Shown: positions 1 through 8,744 of the stretch, one piece after another | Layout: the number at the start of each line of letters is the position of its first letter | Position numbering within the stretch: the stretch's first letter is position 1 | Assembly (NCBI RefSeq): GCF_964204645.1 | Contig: NC_134031.1 | Span: forward strand, 6,493,001 to 6,557,000 | DNA: 64,000 nt | DNA from: Tubulanus polymorphus | Lineage: Eukaryota > Nemertea > Palaeonemertea > Tubulaniformes > Tubulanidae | Reading direction: 5' to 3' | Notes under the pieces: generated by a model | Database searches by the model: none | What the model was told of the DNA's origin: nothing | Seen by the model: only the letters and a program-made list of their open reading frames with translations | Position numbers and translations under genes: made by a program

Positions 1-2
1 GT

Positions 3-1492
3 CATTTCACGCCGTGGGAAACCCCTGATTCGTCCGGGGTTGGTTTATTTTCCCAAGATATTTCATCCGAGCGGAATTGCTATGTTTTTCCCCCTTTTCA
101 CATGGTTGGTGCTGTTTTGAGGTTCATTCGTCAGTTTGCAGTCCCGATTACGTTAGTTCTACCTGGTTTCGATCCGAGGTCATTTTGGTGGCCCCTCGTT
201 TGTTAGCGCGCTAAATCGTTTAAGCGTCTCTCTGTTGTGGGTGAGAAAGGCCTTCTGTTGTTTCCGTCTAGGCGCGGTTTCTGTTTGGATGAAAGTGGTT
301 TACCCTTTGAGCTATACGTTGCTCGTTTTGAGCCGTAAAGAATGTTAATTTTCGAACAATGTTTAAATTTTTGAAGACAAATATAATTTTCTCTGTGATG
401 ATTCATCCGTTTTCTTTATTTCCGTCAGTCTTTCGGTTATCTGAGGATGTCATTTTCCTTTGTTACAGAGCGGCAGTGGAGTTTTTTCTAAGGAAATAGA
501 GGATCGTCTAGAACAGGTTGAGCATGCTGTGGTATCCACGAAGTATGGGAAGCAAAAGTCTAGTCTCGTGCAGGGGTTTTCTGATTTTCTGGCTTCGTTT
601 AGGGTTGGAAGATCCTTATTCGATGCATCACCGCGGGATATTTGCGCTTTTCTCGTAAGTCGGGATAAGGCGGGTAGAACGGTGGTGCACTCCCGGGGAT
701 GTTCATTCCGCTCAGTGAGGAGCGGTGATGGTTGTTTGTGTCCCCGACGCCTCGCAGTGGCTACGGTCGATTCTAATATAGGCCAGCTTAGAGCCTTTTT
801 CAAGGAGATGGGTAGGGTTGGTAGTTGCAGTCCCTGGCAGGGCTGGTTCCAAATCAAGCTACCCCTATCTTGCCTTCGAAATTTACTGCTTTGATTTATG
901 GCATTGACAGGATGCGACAGGGGCTGGTCAATCCCCCGAGGAAGTACATTTTTGCCAGGGACAGCGCCTTTTTAAGTGCCTTATCTGGTCGGGTGATAGA
1001 GGTTCCGATCTGGGGATTATGCAGTCCAATGAAATCCTAATCAACGGGCAGGCTGATAGGATAATTTTGAACTTATCCTTTGAAAAAACACTTAGAGGCG
1101 CCAGGTGAACTGTAGTTTTGATGAAATTAGAGGATGGGGTTCTCTGTCCGGTTCGGGGTTTAGAAGCTTATTTTGATACATGCATCAGTTTGAGTGTAGA
1201 CTTATCCTCGGGATATTTGTTTCTGGTCTCAAACTCTAGAAACCAAATTATAAACAAGCCATTTGTAGATTCTAGCATTAACGGCAGATTAAAATTTTAC
1301 CTATCCAATTTGAATATCGATGAGGGTGAAACCGTTCACAGTTTTCGAGCGGGAACATCTGTTATCCTTGCTATTTCTGGGTGTTCTCCAGCGGGTGTCT
1401 CCGAACATATTGGTTGGAAGAGCCCGTCAATGGCAAGGTACTACTCGCGGTCGATAAAGTTTTGTCCGTCTCCTCTTCTGCGGGGATCTTAA
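3..1492 (+). pseudogene. Decayed DIRS/Ngaro-type tyrosine-recombinase retrotransposon (RNase H tail + recombinase)
   Basis: Frame 3 from base 3 reads the C-terminal part of a YR-retroelement polyprotein: an FTPWETPD start, then CYVFPPFHMVGAVLRFIR and FWWPL, with a TAG at 204-206 and TAA at 336. This resembles the end of the RNase H region of DIRS-like elements. From about 460 a second reading block gives the N-terminal helical part of a tyrosine recombinase (LFDASPRDICAFLVSRD, CLCPRRLA). Near 850 and 1,000 the frame shifts; the block FARDSAF...SGDRGSDLG holds the first catalytic region. A TGA lies near 1,105. The segment 1,118-1,492 carries the second catalytic block, HSFRAGTSVILAISG, then HIGWKSPSMARYYSR with the likely nucleophile Tyr. 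Reverse transcriptase would lie upstream of the window. The copy is inactive. The element family is assigned from motif pattern, not from a database search. Confidence 0.7.
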
Positions 1493-1768
1493 AATCAGCT
1501 TTATCAGGTGAAGATTCGGCAAAGTTCCATGATTATGGTAGTGCTAATAATGCTGTGGGCTTCAAACCCTTATTCAAGTAAATCCGTATTGTATTCAAAA
1601 GAAGGAAATGTATGTGGTCGCGTTAATAAGCCTTAATAAACTACTTTGAGGAAAACCGCCTTGAGTCCACATCTTTTTAGGTTTGGGTATGGGTTTTGGG
1701 ATGTTTGTTTTGGGGTTTTTGTAATGCCTTTTCGGAGTATTTCTGTGCCATCGCTTGGGCGGCCCCAG

Positions 1769-2080
1769 TTTTTCCCCATATCTATATATTTCTGCAGTAT
1801 GTCCGCACAACAGGGAGTGAGAATATTATACTATTCTCACTACGTGGCGCTGCGGACAGACGGAAGGAATCAGTTTGGCTTTGGTTGAGTTGGTTGGGCC
1901 AGCTGTACTGTTGAGTGGGGTTGTTTATTAGTCCAGGGAAGTCTGTTGAAAAAAAAAACAAAAAGATGGGAAAGTCATTGTAGGTTCTCGCGCCTCTGTG
2001 CGAGCATGCTGCGGTCCCGGTTTTTCCCATATCTATATATTTCTGCAGTATGTCCGCACAACAGGGAGTGAGAATATTTT
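1769..2080 (+). repeat. 60-bp direct repeat pair 251 bp apart, downstream of the recombinase
   Basis: A block of about 60 bp containing TCTGCAGTATGTCCGCACAA and GGGAGTGAGAATATT occurs at about 1,769-1,829 and again at 2,021-2,079, nearly identical. Ngaro/DIRS elements carry split direct repeats, and a pair separated by a unique block after the recombinase fits the B1-A2-B2 arrangement. The matching A1 copy would lie left of the window, so this is inference. Confidence 0.55.
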
Positions 2081-2089
2081 ATCATGCAT

Positions 2090-2161
2090 TCACTGATCAG
2101 TTGTCAAATCTATGGGTTTGTTATGACGCTCGCAGTCATCGCAAGAGCACATACCAATACG
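2090..2161 (+). pseudogene. Fragment of a FMRFamide-receptor-like GPCR gene (start of TM3)
   Basis: The plus strand encodes SLISCQIYGFVMTLAVIAR followed soon by TAG. The intact GPCR at 29,281 has SVTSCQIYEFLMALAVSNS at the start of TM3, and the nucleotides also match closely (shared CAGTTGTCAAATCTATG). No flanking receptor sequence is visible. It sits directly after the second direct repeat of the retroelement, so it may be the remnant of a receptor gene broken by that insertion. Confidence 0.55.
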
Positions 2162-2169
2162 TAGACACT

Positions 2170-2390
2170 AGCTGCGTTCACACTAGGATTTCAGTACGGT
2201 ACTAAGCGTTCACACTAGGAAATTATTCGAGGCCTATTCGCAGCTTATTCAGTTCCGTACTGAAATACGCGGTTTATTAAGCGCGGAATAGTGTGATCGT
2301 AAATGGCTGTGTAAGTGCCGTATTTTGGTGAATTCGGCACCAGCGAAGTACGGTACTTCGTAAGCGCCGAATCTAGTCTGAACGCGGCTC
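2170..2390. mobile_element. MITE with imperfect terminal inverted repeats
   Basis: The left end reads AGCTGCGTTCACACTAGGAT. The right end, reverse complemented, reads GAGCCGCGTTCAGACTAGAT. The interior has a second inner copy of the GCGTTCACACTAGG motif and the inverted pair GTACGGTAC. No coding capacity. A target-site duplication is not clear. Confidence 0.6.
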
Positions 2391-2817
2391 ATATGCAGCA
2401 CTGGTGTTTTCTATTCAATACTTACCTAGAACTGTGTGATGATGATTTGTGATAATGATATATGAAAGTGAACTAATATGAGGTTCACATCTGATGTTTT
2501 CAAACGGCTGGTAATTCATGTACAACATGTAACCGCAAATGGCAGATTAATTAATTGGAATATCTCTATTTCTATAGTTATTCTGGATATAATCAGTGCA
2601 AACTGACGGTTTGATTTCAAAAGGCCAAGAAAGTGCAAGAAAGACAAGAATTAGAGTGACAGATAGGTTTTAGAGTCAGGGGGTTTGGGGAGCTCATTAA
2701 TCGGCCGGGCTAATCAGGGTTGCCGTAGCCGGAGAGAGATTCCAAAGCGCTGGAAAAGGATTGCAATGACAACAGCGATAACGGGTTTTCTGCACAGTCT
2801 TAGAATCCTGTTCAACG

Positions 2818-3060
2818 GTGGATTTCAACAAAGCATTTGATAAGGCTCAACATCAGCCATTACTAAAGAGGCTATTAGGAAACAGTATCAATGATAGGTC
2901 GCCCAAATGGCTCAGCAGTTATCTCTGAACGGAAACTTGTAACCGAAATCAACGGAACGCCTCATCTTGGAATGAGACGGTCTAACTAGTGGAGTCACGC
3001 AAGGTAGTATCCTAAGTCGTCTTCTGTTTAATGTCCTGACAAATGACATACACAGTAATC
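2818..3060 (+). pseudogene. LINE reverse-transcriptase fragment
   Basis: The plus strand encodes VDFNKAFDKAQHQPLLKRLL, then after a frame change and a stop SGVTQGSILSRLLFNVLTNDI. These match the conserved FSKAFD and GVPQGSxLSPLLF blocks of non-LTR reverse transcriptases. It carries at least one stop and one frameshift and no catalytic YADD block. It is a short dead relic. Confidence 0.7.
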
Positions 3061-3140
3061 CAAAATATACCAGACCGAGTAAATTTCCAAAACGACCTTA
3101 CCACACTGTTCGACCAAAAAACTTAATGTTCCGACAAAAC

Positions 3141-3440
3141 CACGGGGACAAAACCAAAATTATGAATTGTCGCGGGTGACAAAACCAAAATATTGAATTG
3201 TCACGGGCGACAAAACAAAAATAATGAATTGTCGAGGGCGATAAAACCAAAATAATGAATTGTCGCGGGCGATAAAACCACAATAATGAATTGTCGCGGG
3301 CGTTAAAACCAAAATATTGAATTGTCGCGGCAATAAAACCAAAATAATGAATAGTCACGGACGACAAAAACAAAATATTGAATTGTTGCGTGCGACAAAA
3401 CCAGAATAATGAATTGTCGCGGGCGACAAAACCAAACTAG
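3141..3440. repeat. 31-bp tandem repeat array, minus orientation (about 9-10 copies)
   Basis: The unit is AATTGTCGCGGGCGATAAAA followed by CCAAAATAATG, 31 bp. The core TTGTCGC-GG-GCGACAA is a near-perfect hairpin. Because 31 is not a multiple of 3 and the unit lacks stops in most frames, it throws spurious open frames. Confidence 0.95.
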
Positions 3441-3504
3441 GCGTCCAGGGACACCATGCTCACTTGGGAAGTGGTTTCAAATGCTCAACAATCTAACAAT
3501 TTCA

Positions 3505-4270
3505 ATACACAACGCCCTCTAGTGACCATATACAAAAACCAATGACCTTGAAACCCACCACAATTATAGAACATGTGAGCAGCTATGATTTTGTAATTGA
3601 TTGTGATAACAAAATATGCCTCGTTACCAATTTAATATGGAAATACTAAGTTATTCTACTTTTCAACGCCCCTGGTGACCATATGCAAAACCCAATGACC
3701 TTAGAACTCACCACAATTGTAGTACATGTCATGAAATACAACTTTGCAATTGATCATAGTAACAAAATATGCCTAGGTACCAATCTAATAAGGAAATACT
3801 AAGCCATTCTACTATTCAACGCCCCCTGGTGACTATATGGAATAACTAATGTCCTTAAAAACTCACCACAATCATAGACGATGTCATGATCTACAACTTT
3901 GCAATGGATCATGGTAACAAACTATGCCTAGGTACCAATCTAATAAGGAAAAACTGAGCTTTTCTACTATTCAACGCCCCCTGGTGACTATATGGAATAA
4001 CTAATGTCCTTAAAAACTCACCACAATCATAGACGATGTCATGAACTACAACTTTGCAATTGATCATGGTAACAAAATATGCCTTGGTACAAATATAATA
4101 TAGCAATACTAAGTTATTGTATTATTCAACGCCCCCTGATGGCCACATACAAAAACCAATGACCTTGAAACTCACCAAAATCATAGAACACGTTATGGGC
4201 TACAACTTTCCAATTGAATATAGTAACACAATATGCTTAGGTATCAATTTAATGTGGAAAAACTTTTTCC
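3505..4270. repeat. 154-bp tandem repeat, about five copies
   Basis: The marker CAACGCCCCCTGGTGAC recurs at about 3,510, 3,664, 3,817, 3,972 and 4,127, giving a period of 153-155 bp. Each unit also holds AATGACCTT, ACTCACCACAAT and CAACTTTGCAATTGATCATG. The two middle units are the most alike, so expansion was recent there. No coding signal seen. Confidence 0.9.
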
Positions 4271-4284
4271 CACCTACGAATGAG

Positions 4285-4850
4285 TACTGATGACACCAAG
4301 ATGGCCGCCAATTGCGTCATAATTGGCTGATCAAAAATACCTGTTCCAGGTTTATAACATCCCTCTCTAAAGAATACCCATCAGCAATTGCAATGAGAAA
4401 TGGCAAACCAGTAGGAAGCTACAGGACCTAGAATTCTGGCCAAAATTGACATTTTTGGGCACTAAAAAGGTCATAGGACGGCCATCTTGAGTCAGATCGA
4501 CCCAATTTTCTTATGCTGATGGGCCTTTGGTAGATTCAAATATAAACGAAAGATCAAGGTAATTGATCAAAGCGTCTTCAAAATTTCCCACGAAAACTTC
4601 GAAAATGTTTAAAAAAGGCTGATTTTAGCAAACAACAATGGCTGCCAGTCTGCCATCTTGAATCTGACAGGGCCAGTTTTTGGGCTGACGATGTGTCTAG
4701 GGTAGATACATGTATAAACCAAATATCAAGACATTACTTTGAAGCGTCTTCAAAACTTCCCAAAATAACTGGATTCCGTCTATGGACGGACGGACGGACG
4801 GACGAAAAGTGAACGCAATAGTCCGCTGGGACTAAAGTCCCAAGTGGACT
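4285..4850. other. Non-coding spacer ending in (GGAC)n and a GGACT hairpin
   Basis: No gene seen. The end holds a short GGAC run (about 4,787-4,804) and then AGTCCGCTGGGACTAAAGTCCCAAGTGGACT-like sequence at 4,820-4,850. That sequence forms a nested hairpin (AGTCC...GGACT outside, GGGACT...AGTCCC inside). This type of ending is common on dispersed repeats of marine invertebrates. The 31-bp array begins directly after it. Confidence 0.5.
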
Positions 4851-4856
4851 GAAAAA

Positions 4857-5450
4857 GAATTGTCGCGGGCGACAAAACCAAACTAATGAATTGTCGCGGG
4901 TGATAAAACCAAAATATTGAATTGTCGCGGGCGACAAAACCAAACTAATGAATTGTCGCGGGCGATAAAACCAAACTAATGAATTGTCGCGGGTGATAAA
5001 ACCAAAATATTGAACTGTCGCGGGCGACAAAACCAAACTAATGAATTGTCGCGGGTGATAAAACCAAAATATTGAATTGTCGCGGGCGACAAAACCAAAT
5101 TAATGAATTGTCGCGGGCGATAAAACCAAACTAATGAATTGTCGCGGGCGATAAAACCAAAATAATGAATTGTCTCGGGCGATAAATCCAAAATAATGAA
5201 TTGTCGCGGGTGACAAAACCAAAATAATGAATTGTCGCGGGAGATAAAACCAAAATAATGAATGGTCTCGGGCGACAAAACCAAAATATTGAATTGTCGC
5301 GGGCGACAAAACCAAAAAAAGAATGGTCGGGGCGATAAAACCAAAATATTGAATTTTCTCAGGCGACAAAACCAAAATAATGAATTATCGCGGGCGATAA
5401 AACCAAAATACGTAATGAATTGTCGCGGGCGACAAAATCAAAATCATTGT
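4857..5450. repeat. 31-bp array, left arm of copy A (minus orientation)
   Basis: About 19 units of the GTCGCGGGCGACAAAACC type. Variants alternate GCGACAAAACC and GCGATAAAACC, and AATAATG and AATATTG. The last 150 bp (5,315-5,463), including the odd unit GAATGGTCGGGGCGAT, are nearly identical to 25,995-26,152. Confidence 0.95.
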
Positions 5451-5461
5451 TTTCTCGCGTT

Positions 5462-5614
5462 ATTAGGGTTTTCTGTTATTTCACAGAAAACCCTATTGAT
5501 ATCCGCGTGATTATTAGGGTTTTCTGTTATTTCACAGAAAACCTTATTGATATCCGAGTGATTATTAGGGTTTTCTGTTATTTCACAGAAAACCCTATTG
5601 ATATCCGCGTGATT
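5462..5614. repeat. 51-bp hairpin tandem repeats, three copies
   Basis: Units start at 5,462, 5,513 and 5,564. Each holds TAGGGTTTTCTGT-TATTTC-ACAGAAAACCCTA, a perfect 13-bp stem, then TTGATATCCGCGTGATTATT. A short (ATT)n run follows. The same unit occurs inverted at 27,195-27,512. Confidence 0.92.
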
Positions 5615-5615
5615 A

Positions 5616-6643
5616 TTATTATTATTATTTTCTTCCACACTATTTTTACCAAAAGAACATAGGCTTTGTTACCTTACCGCTGTTTCATATACAATCCATA
5701 TAATATCGTTCAGCTCACTGAGATCTACAAATAGCCCGCGTGTTTTTTCACGAATCATCGTTACAAAAGCGCTGTCGGGCTGTAAACATCGAAAATTTAG
5801 CCCCATTCAATGGGGCGACATGTTTTTCGAGTCGTCATCCCGAAATCAACCCGCAGGCCGACTGTCACTTCGATTATCAATTCAAGTATAAATGAACTAA
5901 TTTATTGCCGCAGACTTCACATTCAGTCGCGGTCTTCAAACAGTGATTTTAACAATAGCCCATTTTCCTCATCAAATCATATTACCGATACACTGGAAAT
6001 TTACTACTTTAGATTTTAAAAGCACTGTCGAGCCTTAAACATCGACGAATCGACGTGTGTTACTACATCGACGTTCCGGGGATGAGCTGCGAGTTTCTCC
6101 TCATCATGAGAATCAAATCGAGTACAAATTAATTTATTACTACCAGTGATTTGGCTGCGGGTTTCAAGGAGTTAGTTTAACAATACCTATTTTTCTTTAC
6201 CGAATTAACTGTGTATTTACTAAGATAAATCTTTAGTGTACCGGGGAATCGTAGGCCTAAACTAAACAGGCCGAAGAGATATGGCGGAGAAAAGCTGTTA
6301 TGTCGACGAGGTATCAAAATAAAACAATATATTACTTTATTCGGCCGCGGGCTTCAACCATTTATCAATACTCTATTTTTCCTACAGTAAATACCGATCA
6401 TTGTCATATGCACAAGGTATTTACTAAATACAAGTATATAACACACTCCTATCCGTATGCTGGACTCACACTTGACATTCGGAGTAATCGTTCGCTGTGA
6501 AGGAAAGGAGATCGTTCGCTGTGTCGCTTGAAGTGTTTATCGAGTTTTACGCGACCTTAAGGCTTTAGTATGGTGGCTGATAAGATAAAAAAAAACACGA
6601 ATATGCAAATGAGGGCGACATTACAACAAAACGACAAAACTAA
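5616..6643. other. Core of foldback-like element, copy A
   Basis: About 1 kb with no convincing gene. It contains degenerate internal repeats: the phrase GCACTGTCGGGCTGTAAACATCGA recurs near 5,770 and 6,025 in variant form, along with repeated TTAATTTATT and GGCTGCGGGTTTCA-like phrases. Its reverse complement is found at 26,153-27,165, roughly 85-90% similar by eye. The short open frames here are not conserved in that copy, which argues against protein coding. Confidence 0.75.
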
Positions 6644-6659
6644 AATAACGCGAGAAAAC

Positions 6660-8733
6660 AATGATTTTGATTTTGTCGCCCGCGACGATTCATTATTTTG
6701 GTTTTGTCACACGCGACAATTCAATATTTTGTTTTTATCGCCCGCGACAATTCATTATTTTGGTTTTGTCGCCCGCGAAAATTCAATATTTTGGTTTTAT
6801 CGCCCACGATTATACACTACTTTGGTTTTATCGCCAGCGACAATTCATTATTTTGGTTTTGTCGCCCGCGACAATTCTTCTTTTGTGTTTTGTCGCCCGC
6901 GACTATTCATTATTTTGGTTTTATATTTTGTTTTTGTCGCCCGCGACAATTTTTTTTTTGGTTTTGTCGCCCGCGACAATTCAATATTTTGGTTTTATCG
7001 CCCGCGACAATTCAATATTTTGGTTTTATCGCCCGCGATAATTCATTATTTTGGTTTTGTCGCCCGAGACAATTCATTATTTTGGTTTTATCGCCCGCGA
7101 CAATTCAATATTTTGGTTTTATCGCCCGCGATAATTCATTATTTTGGTTTTGTCGCCCGAGACAATTCATTATTTTGGTTTTATCGCCAGCGACAATTCA
7201 TTATTACGGTTTTATCGCCCGCGACAATTCATTATTTTGGTTTTGTCGCCCGAGACAATTCACCATTTTGGTTTTATCGCCCGCGACAATTCATTATTTT
7301 GGTTTTACCGCCTGCGACAATCCATTATTTTGGTTTTGTCGCCTGAGACAATTCACCATTTTGGTTTTGTCGCCCGCGACAATTCACCATTATGGTTTTG
7401 TCACCCGCGACAATTCATTATTTTGGTTTTATCGTCCGCGACAATTCATAATTTTGGTTTAATCGCCCGCGACAATTCATTATTTTGGTTTTGTCGCCCC
7501 GACAATTCTTTTTTTGGTTTTGTCGCCCGCGACAATTCATTAGTTTGGTTTTGTCGCCCGCGACAATTCGATATTTTGGTTTTGTCGCCTGCGACATTTC
7601 ATTACTTTGGTTTTATCTCCAGCGACAATTCATTATTTTGGTTTTGTCGCCCGCGACAATTCATTATTTTGGTTTTATATTTTGTTTTAGTCGCCTGCGA
7701 CAATTTTTTTTTGGTTTTGTCGCCCGCGACAATTCAATATTTTGGTTTTGTGGCCCGCGACAATTCATTATTTTGGTTTAATCGCCCGCGACAATTCAAT
7801 ATTTTGTTTTTATCGCCCGCGATAATTCATTATTTTGGTTTTATCGCCCGCGACAATTCATAGTTTGGTTTTATCGCCCGCGACAATTCATTAGTTTGGT
7901 TTTGTCGCCCGCGACAATTCAATATTTTGGTTTTATCACCCGCGACAATTCATTATTTTGGTTTTATCGCCCGCGACAATTCATTATTTTGGTTTTATCG
8001 CCAGCGACAATTCATTATTTTGGTTTTATCGCCAGCGACAATTCATTATTTTGGTTTTATCGCCCGCGACAATTCATTATTTTGGTTTTATCGTCCGCAA
8101 CAATTCATTATTTTGGTTTTATCGCCAGCGGACAATTCATTATTTTGGTTTTATCGCCAGCGACAATTCATTATTTTGGTTTTATCGCCAGCGACAATTC
8201 ATTATTTTGGTTTTATCGCCTGCGACAATTCAATATTTTTGTTTTATCGCCTGCGACACTTCATTATTTTGGTTTATCGCCAGCGACAATTCATTATTTT
8301 GGTTTTATCGCCCGCGACAATTCATTATTTTGGTTTTATCGCCCGCGACAATTCATTATTTTGGTTTTGTCCCACGCGACAATTCAATATTTTGGTTTTA
8401 TCGCCTGTGACAATTCAATATTTTGGTTTTATCGCCAGCGACAATTGATTATTTTGGTTTATCGCCCGCGACAATTAATTTTTCAGGTTTTGTCGCCCGC
8501 GACAATTCATTGTTTTGGTTTTGTCACACGCGACAATTCATTATTTTGGTTTTATCGCCCACGACAATTTTTTTTTTGGTCGCGGTTTTATCGCCTGCGA
8601 CACTTCAATATTTTGGTTTTATCACCTGCGACAATTCAATATTTTGGTTTTATCGCCTGCGACAATTCAATATTTTGGTTTTGTCCCACGCGACAATTCA
8701 ATATTTTGGTTTTATCGCCAGCGACAATTGATT
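6660..8733. repeat. 31-bp array, right arm of copy A (plus orientation, about 67 copies)
   Basis: Units of the ATTTTGGTTTTATCGCCCGCGACAATTCATT type run for more than 2 kb. Irregular units with TATATTTTGTTTTTGTCGCC occur near 6,925 and again near 7,675, about 750 bp apart, which hints at a higher-order duplication. The long open frames here (up to 280 codons of alternating FGFIARDNS and FWFYRPRQF) come from a 31-bp period cycling through three frames, not from a gene. Confidence 0.95.
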
Positions 8734-8744
8734 ATTAACGCAGT

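Larger units (their letters stand above)
4857..8733. mobile_element. Foldback-like element, copy A: inverted 31-bp arrays around a 1-kb core
   Basis: The left arm (4,857-5,463, minus orientation, about 19 units) and right arm (6,644-8,733, plus orientation, about 67 units) are arrays of the same 31-bp repeat in opposite orientation. Both arms end on the inside with the same boundary: ATAACGCGAGAAAACAATGA then TTTTGATTTTGTCGCC at 6,644-6,680, and its reverse complement at 5,424-5,463. Between them lie 51-bp hairpin repeats and a core of about 1 kb. Long inverted arms made of short tandem repeats define the foldback (FB/TU) class. No transposase is seen, so it would be non-autonomous. The outer ends are not defined. 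Confidence 0.6.
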
